64,000 nucleotides of DNA from CAVQGZ01 sp964356295 (GCA_964356295.1 CAYHHE010000001.1:53720-117719), one strand, 5' to 3'; shown: positions 41,441 through 50,159, counted from the stretch's first letter. Numbers and translations are program-made. Notes: generated by a model from the letters alone, not told the origin.

Positions 41441-41875
41441 CGCTGGGCGCCAGTGCTTGATCAACGCGCCCCAGGTGCCGCTATCACGACACCTGGGGCG
41501 CGCTGATCATCGTTGCAGCGACACCTCGGGCGCCCTGATCTTGCGTGAGCAACACCTGGGGCGCGCTGATCTTGCGTGAGCGACACCTGGGGCGCGCTGA
41601 ATCCCGTCACGCCCTGACGCTGGGCGCCGGTGCTTGATCAACGCGCCTGAGGTGCCGCTATCACGACACCTGGGGCGCGCTGATCATCGTTGCAGCGACA
41701 CCTCGGGCGCCCTGATCTTGCGTGAGCAACACCTGGGGCGCGCTGATCTTGCGTGAGCGACACCTGGGGCGCGCTGAATCCCGTCACGCCCTGACGCTGG
41801 GCGCCGGTGCTTGATCAACGCGCCTGAGGTGCCGCTATCACGACACCTGGGGCGCGCTGATCATCGTTGCAGCAA
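41426..41875. repeat. 177-bp tandem duplication (locus B)
   Basis: Copy 1 is 41426-41602, copy 2 is 41603-41779 (three base differences that I can count), and copy 3 is partial, identical to copy 2 from 41780 to about 41873. Each copy begins CCCGTCACGCCCTGA, the end of the rhodanese coding sequence, so the amplification started inside that gene. No gene is present in 41441-42010. Confidence 0.92.
41458..41509. repeat. Dyad hairpin within locus B
   Basis: The 23-bp arms 41458-41480 and 41487-41509 are inverted with two mismatches around the loop CTATCA. TGATCA ends each arm, 23 bp from the centre. The hairpin recurs with more mismatches in copies 2 and 3. Confidence 0.85.
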
Positions 41876-41956
41876 CACCTGGGGCGCGCTGATCATCGTC
41901 GCAACGACACCTGGGGCGCGCTGATCATCGTTGCAGCGACACCTGGGGCGCCTTGA
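41490..41956. repeat. 31-32 bp phased repeat units in locus B
   Basis: Units beginning CACCTGGGGCGCGCTGATC start at 41490, 41522, 41553 and 41584, then again at 41667 onward and at 41844, 41876, 41908 and 41940. Spacings are 32, 31, 31 in the first block and 32, 32, 32 in the last. The 12-13 bases after TGATC alternate between two types (ATCGTTGCAGCGA and TTGCGTGAGCAA). Confidence 0.9.
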
Positions 41957-42010
41957 TCTTGGGCGCGGCGGGTGACGTAGCCCGATCGGACGATCGATAA
42001 CCTTCGGCAA

Positions 42011-42523
42011 GTGCCCCTGGAGGTGACCGTTCGACGGGCCCGCACCGGCGACGTCGAGCAGATCCGTCGGATCGTCGACCTGTACGCCACCGACCGCATT
42101 CTGCTGGCCAAAGACATCGTCACGCTTTACGAAGACGTGACGGATTTCGCGGTGGCGGTCGATTCCGAGGGCACCGTCGTGGGGTGCGGTGCCGTCCATG
42201 TCATGTGGGAGGACATCGCCGAGGTGCGCACTCTCGCCGTCGTCCCCCAATTCCGCGGTCGAGGAATCGGACGTGCCCTGCTGTCGCAATTGCTGGAGAC
42301 AGCCGCCGCGCTTGGTGTCGCGCGTGTGTTCTGCCTGACGTTCGAAGTGGCTTTCTTTGCCCGCCAGGGATTCCAGCTGGCGGGTGACCTGCGGGTGGAC
42401 GAGGGGGTCTTCGCTGAGATGGTGCGCTCGAGTGACGAGGGAATTGCCGAGTTCCTCGACCTCGAACGTGTTCGCCCGAACACGCTGGGGAACACCCGCA
42501 TGGTGTTTCGGATCCGCTCCTGA
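42011..42523 (+). CDS. argA: Amino-acid N-acetyltransferase (actinobacterial N-acetylglutamate synthase type)
   Basis: A GNAT enzyme that likely acetylates L-glutamate at the start of arginine synthesis. The 170-residue protein reads VRRARTGDVEQIRRIVDLYA at the N-terminus, then KDIVTLYEDV, VGCGAVHVMWEDIAEVRTLAV and the acetyl-CoA loop QFRGRGIGRALL near 80-91. FFARQGFQL and EFLDLERVRPNTLGNTRM follow. This order and these strings closely parallel my recollection of M. tuberculosis Rv2747 (ArgA). GTG at 42011 is the start. No other arg genes are nearby. lsr2 follows after 64 bp. Confidence 0.82.
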   Translation: MPLEVTVRRARTGDVEQIRRIVDLYATDRILLAKDIVTLYEDVTDFAVAVDSEGTVVGCGAVHVMWEDIAEVRTLAVVPQFRGRGIGRALLSQLLETAAALGVARVFCLTFEVAFFARQGFQLAGDLRVDEGVFAEMVRSSDEGIAEFLDLERVRPNTLGNTRMVFRIRS

Positions 42524-42587
42524 GTGGTTTAGGGTGACGGTTCAGGGTGCAGAGCAGTTCGACACAGCAGAAGGTGGGGAGTTCTTC

Positions 42588-42914
42588 GTGGCGCAACGGG
42601 TGGAAGTCGTTCTCGTGGACGACATCGATGGGGGACCGGCGAGCGAGACAGTCCAGCTCGGTCTGGACGGCGTGAGCTACGAGATCGACCTCAACGACGC
42701 GAATGCGCAGGCGTTGCGGGAGGCCATGGCCTCCTTCATCGGACACGCCCGGCGGACCGGTGGTCGACGCAGCGGGCCGACCGGTCGACGGGCAGCACGG
42801 ACGTCCGAGACCGCACAGATCCGGGCCTGGGCCCGGGAGCGAGGACTCCCGGTCAACGAGCGCGGTCGGATCCCGGCTGAGATCGTCGCCCAGTACGAGG
42901 CGGCGCACGCCTGA
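42588..42914 (+). CDS. lsr2: Lsr2 nucleoid-associated protein
   Basis: A small DNA-bridging protein that binds AT-rich DNA and silences acquired genes in actinobacteria. The 108-residue protein has the N-terminal dimerisation domain VEVVLVDDIDGGPASETVQL and VSYEIDLN, a basic Gly/Arg/Thr linker (ARRTGGRRSGPTGRRAAR) and a C-terminal DNA-binding domain. That domain includes IRAWARERGLPVNERGRIP, with the RGR motif that enters the minor groove. GTG at 42588 is preceded by GGTGGGGAG. The neighbouring clpC and argA match the standard order. Confidence 0.94.
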   Translation: MAQRVEVVLVDDIDGGPASETVQLGLDGVSYEIDLNDANAQALREAMASFIGHARRTGGRRSGPTGRRAARTSETAQIRAWARERGLPVNERGRIPAEIVAQYEAAHA

Positions 42915-43131
42915 GGGCAGGCGTTCGCCGGTGGCAGAACAGCGGGGTGCCGCGGAACACCGATGACCTGCCGCGCCGTTGGCGATCCAGGCGCAGCACG
43001 TCCGTGCCCTCATGCGAGGGCGCGTCACGAACCGCTGTCGAGGAGTGCAGTCTCTGGCATCGGGGCTAGCATTCCCGGACAGGCGCTCGTGACGGGCGGG
43101 TGTCTGCGCACCGCGGCAACGAGGAGCGCTG
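42915..43131. promoter_or_regulatory. Spacer upstream of clpC
   Basis: 217 bp without a gene; presumably holds the clpC promoter. TAGCAT at 43067-43072 could be a -10. GTTCGC at 42923-42928 followed by GCAGAAC resembles half of a ClgR box, but the second half does not fit. Confidence 0.3.
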
Positions 43132-45639
43132 ATGTTCGAGAGGTTCACCGACCGAGCACGTCGGGTTGTCGTCCTGGCCCAGGAAGAAGCCCGGATGCTC
43201 AACCACAACTACATCGGCACCGAGCACATCCTGCTCGGGCTGATCCACGAGGGCGAGGGCGTGGCCGCCAAGGCGCTGGAGAGCCTGGGCATCTCGCTGG
43301 AGGCTGTCCGCTCCCAGGTCGAGGAGATCATCGGCCAGGGGCAGCAGGCGCCCAGTGGACACATCCCCTTCACGCCGCGCGCCAAGAAGGTGCTCGAGCT
43401 GTCGCTGCGGGAGGCGCTTCAACTCGGCCACAACTACATCGGCACCGAGCACATCCTGCTTGGTCTCATCCGTGAGGGCGAGGGTGTGGCCGCCCAGGTG
43501 CTGGTCAAGCTGGGTGCCGACCTCAACAAGGTGCGCCAGCAGGTCATCCAGCTGCTCTCGGGCTACCAGGGCGGCAAGGAGACGGTCTCGGCCGGCGGTC
43601 CGCAGGCCGAGGCGCCGTCCACCTCCCTCGTGCTCGACCAGTTCGGGCGCAATCTCACGCAAGCCGCTCGCGAGGCCAAGCTCGACCCGGTCATCGGCCG
43701 GGAGAAGGAGATCGAGCGGGTCATGCAGGTGCTGTCGCGGCGCACCAAGAACAACCCCGTCCTCATCGGGGAGCCCGGTGTCGGCAAGACCGCCGTCGTG
43801 GAGGGCCTGGCGCAGGCCATCATCAAGGGTGAGGTTCCCGAGACGCTCAAGGACAAGCAGCTCTACACCCTCGACCTCGGCGCGCTGGTGGCCGGCAGCC
43901 GGTACCGCGGTGACTTCGAGGAGCGGCTGAAGAAGGTCCTCAAGGAGATCCGCACTCGCGGCGACATCATCCTGTTCATCGACGAGATCCACACGCTGGT
44001 CGGCGCCGGCGCCGCCGAGGGCGCGATCGACGCGGCCAGCATCCTCAAGCCGATGCTGGCCCGCGGCGAGCTGCAGACCATCGGGGCGACCACCCTGGAC
44101 GAGTACCGCAAGCATGTGGAGAAGGACGCCGCGCTCGAGCGGCGGTTCCAGCCCATCCAGGTCCAGGAGCCGACGCTGGCTCACACCATCGAGATCCTCA
44201 AGGGCCTGCGGGACCGCTACGAGTCCCACCACCGGGTGACCATCACCGACCCCGCCCTCGTCGCGGCCGCCCAGATGTCGGATCGCTACATCTCCGACCG
44301 CTTCCTGCCCGACAAGGCCATCGACCTCATCGATGAAGCCGGCTCCCGGCTTCGCATCCGACGCATGACGGCACCGCCGGACCTGCGGGAGTTCGACGAG
44401 AAGATCGCGGCGGTGCGCCGGGAGAAGGAGTCCGCGATCGACGCGCAGGACTTCGAGCTGGCCGCCAGGCTGCGCGACAAGGAGAAGACGCTGCTCGGGC
44501 AGAAGTCCGAGCGGGAGAAGCAGTGGAAGGCCGGTGATCTGGACGTCGTCGCCGAGGTGGACGAGGAGCTCATCGCCGAGGTGCTCGCCACCGCGACGGG
44601 CATCCCGGTGTTCAAGCTCACCGAGGAGGAAACCTCCAGGCTGCTGCGCATGGAGGACGAGCTCCACAAGCGGGTCATCGGCCAGCAGGACGCGATCAGG
44701 GGCCTGTCCAAGTCCATCCGGCGCACCCGGGCCGGGCTCAAGGACCCCAAGCGTCCCGGAGGCTCATTCATCTTCGCCGGACCGTCCGGGGTGGGGAAGA
44801 CCGAGCTGTCCAAGGCTCTCGCTGAATTCCTGTTCGGCGACGAGAACTCCCTCATCGCCCTGGACATGAGCGAGTACTCCGAGAAGCACACCGTGTCCCG
44901 GCTGTTCGGCTCCCCGCCGGGGTACGTCGGCTACGAGGAGGGCGGGCAGCTCACCGAGAAGGTGCGCCGCAAGCCGTTCTCCGTCGTGCTGTTCGACGAG
45001 GTGGAGAAGGCCCATCCGGACATCTTCAACTCGCTGCTGCAGGTGCTGGAGGAGGGCAAGCTCACCGACGCCCAGGGTCGGGCGGTGGACTTCAAGAACA
45101 CCGTGATCATCATGACGACGAACCTGGGGACCCGCGACATCGCCAAGAGCGTGAGCCTCGGCTTTGCGCAGGCCAGCGACGTCCAGGGCAGCTACGACCG
45201 GATGAAGGCGAAGGTCTCCGACGAGCTCAAGCAGCACTTCCGTCCGGAGTTCCTCAACCGGGTGGACGACGTCGTCGTGTTCCACCAGCTCACGCCGGAG
45301 GAGATCGTCCAGATCGTGGACCTGATGATCGAGAAGGTGGACGAGCGGCTTCGCGACAAGGACATGGGCATCGAGCTGACTCCGGCCGCCCGGGAGCTGC
45401 TGGGGAAGCGTGGCTTCGACCCCGTACTCGGGGCGCGCCCTCTGCGCCGCACCATCCAGCGGGAGATCGAGGACGCGCTTTCCGAGCGGATCCTGTTCGG
45501 CGAGCTCAAGCCCGGTCACATCGTGCTGGTGGACGTCGAGGGCGAGGGCGCCACGGCGGAGTTCACCTTCTCCGGCGCGGGGAAGTCCGACCTGCCCGAC
45601 ACGCCACCGGTCGAGCCGGCTGGGCAGCAGGAGAGCTGA
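43132..45639 (+). CDS. clpC: ATP-dependent Clp protease ATPase ClpC
   Basis: Unfoldase that feeds substrates to ClpP. The 835-residue protein has two N-terminal Clp repeats (NHNYIGTEHILLGLI near 24, and GHNYIGTEHILLGLI near 100), AAA1 with Walker A GEPGVGKT near 213 and a UVR motif in FELAARLRDKEK near 443. AAA2 has Walker A GPSGVGKTE near 550 and SEYSEKHTVSRLFGSPPGY near 581. Sensor-2 GARPLRR and a Pro/Glu-rich tail finish it. The ATG follows a GGAG site. The organism's ClpP genes are not in the window. It is essential in mycobacteria. Confidence 0.97.
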   Translation: MFERFTDRARRVVVLAQEEARMLNHNYIGTEHILLGLIHEGEGVAAKALESLGISLEAVRSQVEEIIGQGQQAPSGHIPFTPRAKKVLELSLREALQLGHNYIGTEHILLGLIREGEGVAAQVLVKLGADLNKVRQQVIQLLSGYQGGKETVSAGGPQAEAPSTSLVLDQFGRNLTQAAREAKLDPVIGREKEIERVMQVLSRRTKNNPVLIGEPGVGKTAVVEGLAQAIIKGEVPETLKDKQLYTLDLGALVAGSRYRGDFEERLKKVLKEIRTRGDIILFIDEIHTLVGAGAAEGAIDAASILKPMLARGELQTIGATTLDEYRKHVEKDAALERRFQPIQVQEPTLAHTIEILKGLRDRYESHHRVTITDPALVAAAQMSDRYISDRFLPDKAIDLIDEAGSRLRIRRMTAPPDLREFDEKIAAVRREKESAIDAQDFELAARLRDKEKTLLGQKSEREKQWKAGDLDVVAEVDEELIAEVLATATGIPVFKLTEEETSRLLRMEDELHKRVIGQQDAIRGLSKSIRRTRAGLKDPKRPGGSFIFAGPSGVGKTELSKALAEFLFGDENSLIALDMSEYSEKHTVSRLFGSPPGYVGYEEGGQLTEKVRRKPFSVVLFDEVEKAHPDIFNSLLQVLEEGKLTDAQGRAVDFKNTVIIMTTNLGTRDIAKSVSLGFAQASDVQGSYDRMKAKVSDELKQHFRPEFLNRVDDVVVFHQLTPEEIVQIVDLMIEKVDERLRDKDMGIELTPAARELLGKRGFDPVLGARPLRRTIQREIEDALSERILFGELKPGHIVLVDVEGEGATAEFTFSGAGKSDLPDTPPVEPAGQQES

Positions 45640-45658
45640 GCAGGAGCACACGCGAGAC

Positions 45659-46066
45659 GTGACCGCTGCTGCTGAGCATCCCGCGGATGCGCTGCGCCGC
45701 GCCGACACCCTGGTGCGCGAGCGCAAGCCTGCCCAGGCGCTGGAGGCCCTGGCACCGCTGCTGTCCGACGAGCCGGACTCTCGATCGGTGCTGGAGCTGG
45801 CCGGGCGCGCCTACTTCAACAGCGCACAGCTCACGCGGGCCGAGCGCTCTTTCGCCAGGCTGGTCGAGCTGGACCCCACCGACGCCTACGCACGGTTCGC
45901 CCTGGGCAGGGTGTGCGAGCGGCAGTCCCGCATCGACGAGGCGGTGGGGCACTACCGCGTCGCTGTCGCGCTTCACCCGCGCAGCGAGTACCGCGAGGGG
46001 TTGAGCCGGCTCGAACGCCGCCTCGCCGGCGAGGAGCCAACCGGAGCGAGCCAGCGCGAGGGTTAG
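45659..46066 (+). CDS. Tetratricopeptide-repeat protein
   Basis: A 135-residue helical-repeat protein, probably a protein-interaction module. At least two TPR units are visible: SVLELAGRAYFNSAQLTRAERSFARLVELDP near 45-75 and AYARFALGRVCERQSRIDEAVGHYRVAVALHP near 78-109. No membrane or signal sequence is seen. GTG at 45659 starts 19 bp after the clpC stop, with AGGAG 11 bases upstream, so it is likely co-transcribed with clpC. Its stop codon (46064-46066) overlaps the opposite-strand mutY stop. A partner cannot be inferred. Confidence 0.8.
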   Translation: MTAAAEHPADALRRADTLVRERKPAQALEALAPLLSDEPDSRSVLELAGRAYFNSAQLTRAERSFARLVELDPTDAYARFALGRVCERQSRIDEAVGHYRVAVALHPRSEYREGLSRLERRLAGEEPTGASQREG

Positions 46067-46965
46067 CCCGGAAGCCGCACGACTCGCCCGGGACCCGCGT
46101 GGACCAGCCCGTCGCTCTCCAGCGATTCCAGTGCGCGCGCTGCTTGAGCCGGGTCCGACCAGCAGCCTAGGAGCCGGTCGCGAGGCACTCCTGCGGGGTC
46201 GCGCCGCAGCATCTCGAGCATCAGGCCACGGACCTGGCGATCGGTGCCGGCGAACGGCTGGCGACGCCGCGGGTGAGCCACCGGCGGGCGTCCCGCGGCC
46301 AGCCAGCGGCAGTCCGGTGCGACCGGGCAGTGCGGGCAGGAGGGTGCGCTGGCCGTGCACACCAGGGCCCCGAGCTCCATGGCGGCCACCGACCACCGGA
46401 CGGCCACCGAGGCCGACTCGGGCAGCAGGGCCTCGGCGACCGCGCGTTCGCCTCGGGTGAGATGCGGGCGGGGCAGCGCGTGCCCGCCCACCACCCGGCC
46501 GAGCACGCGTCGCACGTTGGTGTCCAGGACGGCGACCCGCTGTCCGTGGGCGAACGCGGACACCGCTGCCGCGGTGTACTCCCCGACACCGGGAAGCGCT
46601 CGCAGCTCGGTCTCGGTGCCCGGGACTCTCCCGGCGTGCCGCGAGGTGATGACCACGGCCGCTTCGTGCAGACGCAGGGCGCGGCGGGGGTAGCCCAGCC
46701 GGCCCCAGGCACGGATGGCCTCGGCAGGCGGGTCGTCGGCCTGGCGAGCCGGCGTCGGCCAGCGCTGCATCCAGGACGAGTACACCGGCAGAACCCGCTC
46801 CACCGGTGTCTGCTGCAGCATGACCTCGCTCACCAGGACCGCCCATGGGCTGGTTCCCGGCGCTCGCCAGGGCAGGTCCCGGGCATGGGCGCCGTACCAG
46901 GGGAGCAGCGCGGCGTGCAGCCGGGCAGGGTCGAGGCCGACCTCGCTCGCCAGGGGTCTGCTCAG
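46063..46965 (-). CDS. mutY: A/G-specific adenine DNA glycosylase
   Basis: Removes adenine mispaired with 8-oxoguanine. The 300-residue reading has the family N-terminus LLPWYGAHARDLPWR near 16-30, EVMLQQTPVERV near 42, the helix-hairpin-helix LPGVGEYTAAAV near 118 and LDTNVRRVLGRVVGG. The iron-sulfur site follows as Cys-x6-Cys-x2-Cys-x5-Cys (CTASAPSCPHCPVAPDC). The C-terminal 8-oxoG-recognition domain of long MutY proteins is absent. No ATG, GTG or TTG precedes the conserved N-terminal helix. CTG at 46965 overlaps the disA stop (CTGA) and is the proposed start. The 3' end overlaps the TPR gene stop. Confidence 0.88.
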   Translation of the reverse strand: MSRPLASEVGLDPARLHAALLPWYGAHARDLPWRAPGTSPWAVLVSEVMLQQTPVERVLPVYSSWMQRWPTPARQADDPPAEAIRAWGRLGYPRRALRLHEAAVVITSRHAGRVPGTETELRALPGVGEYTAAAVSAFAHGQRVAVLDTNVRRVLGRVVGGHALPRPHLTRGERAVAEALLPESASVAVRWSVAAMELGALVCTASAPSCPHCPVAPDCRWLAAGRPPVAHPRRRQPFAGTDRQVRGLMLEMLRRDPAGVPRDRLLGCWSDPAQAARALESLESDGLVHAGPGRVVRLPG

Positions 46966-47990
46966 ACGTACCGCTCCAGGATGCTCGCCTCGGCCAGCCG
47001 CGACAAAGCCTCTCGGATGGTGCGTGCGCGGGCGTCCCCGACACCGTCGATGGCCAGCAGGTCCTCGACCGTCGCGCCGAGCAGGCGCTGCAGGCCGTCG
47101 AAGTGGGCCACCAGCCGAGCGACGACGCTGCCAGGAAGACGGGGCACCTTGGCCAGCAGCCGGTACCCCCGCGGGTTGAGCGGCTGGTCGAGCTCGGCCT
47201 CGCCGACCGTGTAGCCCAGCGCGGACGCCACGCATGCCACGTCGAGCAGGTCCCCGGCGCTCAGCGCGGCCAGGGCTTCCAGGGTGGCCTGCAGGGGCGG
47301 CTCGGACTCATGGGCGTAGTCCCGCACGAGCAGCACCCGATCGGTGTCCAGGCCTGCCACCAGCTCGGTCAGCTGCAGCCCGAGCAGCCGGCCGTCCGAG
47401 CCGAGCTCGACGACGTAGCCCTCGATCTCCTGGGCGATACGTCGCACCATCTCCTGCCGCTGCGCCACCGTGACGACGTCGCGCAGGGTTGCCAGCCCCT
47501 CGATCTCCAGGGCGGACAGCGTCCCGGTCACCTCGTCCAGCCGCAGCTTGTACCGCTCGAGAGTGGCCAGCGCCTGGTTCGCCCGGGACAGGATCTGCGT
47601 TGAGTCCTCCAGGACGTGGCGGTGGTCCTCCAGGTAGAGGGCGACGAGGTTCATCGACTGGCTGACGGAGATCACCGGGTGACCGGTTTGACGGGCGGTG
47701 CGTTCAGCGGTGCGGTGCCGGGTGCCGTACTCGGTGGTGGGGATGGACGGGTCGGGCACCAGCTGGGTGGCGGCACGAACGATCCGGTGGGCCTTGGTGT
47801 CGATGATGATCGCACCGTCCATCTTCGCCAGCTCTCGCAGCCGCGTCGCGGAGAAGTCCACGTCGAGGACGAAGCCGCCGGTGCACAGCGCCTCCACCTC
47901 GCGGTCGTAGCCCAGCACCACCAGCGCTCCGGTGCGACCGCGCAGGATCCTCTCCAGCCCTTCACGCAGGGCGGTGCCGGGGGCCACCAT
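46962..47990 (-). CDS. disA: DNA integrity scanning diadenylate cyclase
   Basis: Makes c-di-AMP from two ATP as an octamer that scans DNA branch points. From ATG 47990 the protein is 342 residues. The DAC domain has DGA at 58-60 and RHR at 91-93, a helical linker follows, and a C-terminal helix-hairpin-helix domain ends in IDGVGDARARTIREALSRL. This start begins directly at VAPGT and loses the usual first helix. In-frame upstream codons read APIDTSLRRTLA and continue to a CTG at 48029, which would give 355 residues, close to the family length. It lies in a radA-disA-mutY operon. Confidence 0.93.
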   Translation of the reverse strand: MVAPGTALREGLERILRGRTGALVVLGYDREVEALCTGGFVLDVDFSATRLRELAKMDGAIIIDTKAHRIVRAATQLVPDPSIPTTEYGTRHRTAERTARQTGHPVISVSQSMNLVALYLEDHRHVLEDSTQILSRANQALATLERYKLRLDEVTGTLSALEIEGLATLRDVVTVAQRQEMVRRIAQEIEGYVVELGSDGRLLGLQLTELVAGLDTDRVLLVRDYAHESEPPLQATLEALAALSAGDLLDVACVASALGYTVGEAELDQPLNPRGYRLLAKVPRLPGSVVARLVAHFDGLQRLLGATVEDLLAIDGVGDARARTIREALSRLAEASILERYV

Positions 47991-48040
47991 GGCCAGCGTG
48001 CGGCGAAGGGAGGTGTCGATGGGCGCCAGTGTACGAGCGC

Positions 48041-49411
48041 TCAGCCACCGACCAGCCGCAGCAGCCCAGGCACCGCCGCCCTCGCCAGCGCGTCAGCGAG
48101 CGACCTGACCTCCACCAGGCGGCACCCCGCCGGTACCGACAGGTCACGGCGCTCGTCGGCGGTCAGCGTCGGCAGCAGGACACGCGTCGCCCCGACCCGT
48201 GCCACCTCGGCGACTCGGTGACGCAGCCCGCCGACCATCCGGATCTCGCCGTCGAGGCCCACCTCCCCCAGCGCCGCGATCCCGCGGGGGAGCGGGGTGT
48301 CGGCGGCAGCCGAGGCGAGTGCCAGCGCCGTCGCCAGGTCGCCGGCGGGCTCCTGGAGGCTCAGCCCACCGACGGTGGCCGTGTAGACGTCCCTGCCGCT
48401 CACAGCGACCCCGCAGCGCCGCTCGAGGACGGCGAGAACTAGTGACACCCGCGCCGCCGGCAGCCCGGTGCTCACCCGTCGAGGCGGTAGGGACGGGCCG
48501 GTCAGGGTGGGGGCCACGAGCGCCTGGACCTCCACCGGGAGGGCACGTCGTCCCTCGAGGCTCGCTGTCCAGCAGCGGCCGGGAACCGGGTCGGGGTTCG
48601 CGCTGAGGAACAGCCGCGACGGGTCGGCCACGGACCTGATCCCGCCCTCGGTCAGGTCGAGGCAGCCGACCTCGTCGCTGGGTCCGAACCGGTTCTTCAC
48701 CCCCCGCAGCAGCCGCAGCCTGGAGTGCCGGTCGCCCTCGAAGACGACCACGACGTCGACCAGGTGCTCGAGCACCCGCGGTCCGGCGACAGCGCCGTCC
48801 TTGGTGACGTGGCCGACGAGCACCACCGACGTACGGCTCTGCTTGGCCATGGCGACGAGTGAAGCCGCGATGGCCCGAACCTGGCTGGTGCTGCCGGCTG
48901 CGCCCTCGGCCTCGCGGGTGGTCACCGTCTGGATCGAGTCCAGCACCAGCAGCGACGGCCGCACCTGGTCGGCGTGGGCGAGCACCTCGTCGAGGCTGCG
49001 GACCGGGGCCAGGAAGAGGTGGTCCAGGACGGCGTCGGTGCGCTCGGCGCGCCGCCGGACCTGGGCCGCGGTCTCTTCTCCGGTCAGGTACAGCGAGCGC
49101 CCGTCGGCCCGGGCGGCCACCTCGAGGGCCAGGGTGGACTTGCCGACGCCGGGCTCACCGGCCAGCAGGACCACGCCGCCGGGAACCAGACCCCCGCCGA
49201 GCACCCGGTCGAGCTCGCCGACCCCGCTGGCGATTGCACGGCCATCATCACCGGCGATCTCGGTCAGCGGGCGCGCCGGTTCGTCCACGGTGGCCGGCCC
49301 TGGCCCCGACTGCTCGCTCACGCTTCCCCACCGCTGGCACTGTCCGCACCGACCGACCCACCGGGGGCTCGCCCAGCCGCAGTCGGCGCAGCGGAACGCA
49401 GCTCGCCTCAT
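48041..49411 (-). CDS. radA: DNA repair protein RadA
   Basis: A RecA-related motor that extends D-loops during recombination. The 456-residue protein has an N-terminal zinc finger (Cys8, Cys11, Cys22, Cys25), Walker A GEPGVGKST near 88, the RadA-specific KNRFGPSDEVG near 250, and a C-terminal Lon-like domain from about 285. ATG at 49411 is clear. disA follows within about 50 bp downstream and a methyltransferase gene ends 21 bp upstream, so it sits in a five-gene minus-strand operon of DNA repair and unknown genes. Confidence 0.95.
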   Translation of the reverse strand: MRRAAFRCADCGWASPRWVGRCGQCQRWGSVSEQSGPGPATVDEPARPLTEIAGDDGRAIASGVGELDRVLGGGLVPGGVVLLAGEPGVGKSTLALEVAARADGRSLYLTGEETAAQVRRRAERTDAVLDHLFLAPVRSLDEVLAHADQVRPSLLVLDSIQTVTTREAEGAAGSTSQVRAIAASLVAMAKQSRTSVVLVGHVTKDGAVAGPRVLEHLVDVVVVFEGDRHSRLRLLRGVKNRFGPSDEVGCLDLTEGGIRSVADPSRLFLSANPDPVPGRCWTASLEGRRALPVEVQALVAPTLTGPSLPPRRVSTGLPAARVSLVLAVLERRCGVAVSGRDVYTATVGGLSLQEPAGDLATALALASAAADTPLPRGIAALGEVGLDGEIRMVGGLRHRVAEVARVGATRVLLPTLTADERRDLSVPAGCRLVEVRSLADALARAAVPGLLRLVGG

Positions 49412-49432
49412 GCCCGCGACGCTAGACGGGCG

Positions 49433-50155
49433 CTACGACACAACGCCGAGGCGTCGGGCGCGCAGCACGGTCGGCACCGCGATCGTGGTGCCGATGGTCT
49501 GCCTCAGGGCACGCTCGGCCACCGCAGCGGGGAACTCGATGCGCAGCACCGCCACCAGATCGGCGCGGCTGGTGAACTGCCACACGACCGGGAGCCCCCA
49601 CTGGGTGAAGGACCGGTCGGTGAAGAACGCCGGGCCCCGGTCGGCCACCTGGGTACCGCTGTCTGCGAACCACGATGCGTAGCCGTGGCGGGCCTGGGTG
49701 TCCAGGTCCACCACCACCTGCCACCCGCCGGGACGGAGCACCCGGTCAGCCTCGGCCAGTCCGGGCTCGCAGCCCGGCCCGAAGAAGTAGGCCCAGTGCG
49801 AGAAGACGAGGTCCACCGACCCGTCGTCCAGCGGGAGGCGTTGCGCCACTCCCGGCGTCACGTCGACGCGGTCGTCCAGCCGGGCCCGGCGCACCCGCTG
49901 GCGGGCCCGGTCGAGCAGGCCCGCATGCGGTTCCACGCCCACCACCCGGTCGGCCCGCTCGGCCAGGGCCGGCAGGTGGTAGCCGGTTCCGCAGCCCACG
50001 TCGACGGCTCGTGCGGGTCGCTGCTTGCCGAGCAGCCGGTCGAGAGCGGCCAGCACGATGCCGTCGGGGTCGCCGGCCCTGTTCAGTCGCTCGTAGACCT
50101 CCGGTTGTCGCCAGATGTTGGGGCTGGGCGTGGGTTCGGCGGACGACGCTCTCAC
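49433..50155 (-). CDS. Class I SAM-dependent methyltransferase
   Basis: Transfers a methyl group from S-adenosylmethionine to an unknown acceptor. The 240-residue protein has the SAM-binding motif I AVDVGCGTGYHLPAL near 50-64, acidic motif II VVGVEPHAGLL near 70-80, the DGSVDLVFSHWAYFF segment near 112 and LRPGGWQVVVDLD near 140. This is the ubiE/UbiG-like methyltransf_11 layout. GTG at 50155 lies 4 bp after the Cys-rich gene, with radA 21 bp downstream; co-expression is likely, but the link to DNA repair is not evident from sequence. Confidence 0.82.
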   Translation of the reverse strand: MRASSAEPTPSPNIWRQPEVYERLNRAGDPDGIVLAALDRLLGKQRPARAVDVGCGTGYHLPALAERADRVVGVEPHAGLLDRARQRVRRARLDDRVDVTPGVAQRLPLDDGSVDLVFSHWAYFFGPGCEPGLAEADRVLRPGGWQVVVDLDTQARHGYASWFADSGTQVADRGPAFFTDRSFTQWGLPVVWQFTSRADLVAVLRIEFPAAVAERALRQTIGTTIAVPTVLRARRLGVVS

Positions 50156-50159
50156 CGCG

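Noticed and set aside
41490..41956. CRISPR array, suggested by regular 31-32 bp units
   Set aside because: The variable parts are only 12-13 bp and repeat among themselves, there are 177-bp duplicates, and no cas genes are near.
42921..42940. ClgR-type box upstream of clpC (GTTCGC...GCAGAAC)
   Set aside because: Only the first half-site fits; the second half has an extra base and lacks GCG, and it is about 190 bp from the start codon.
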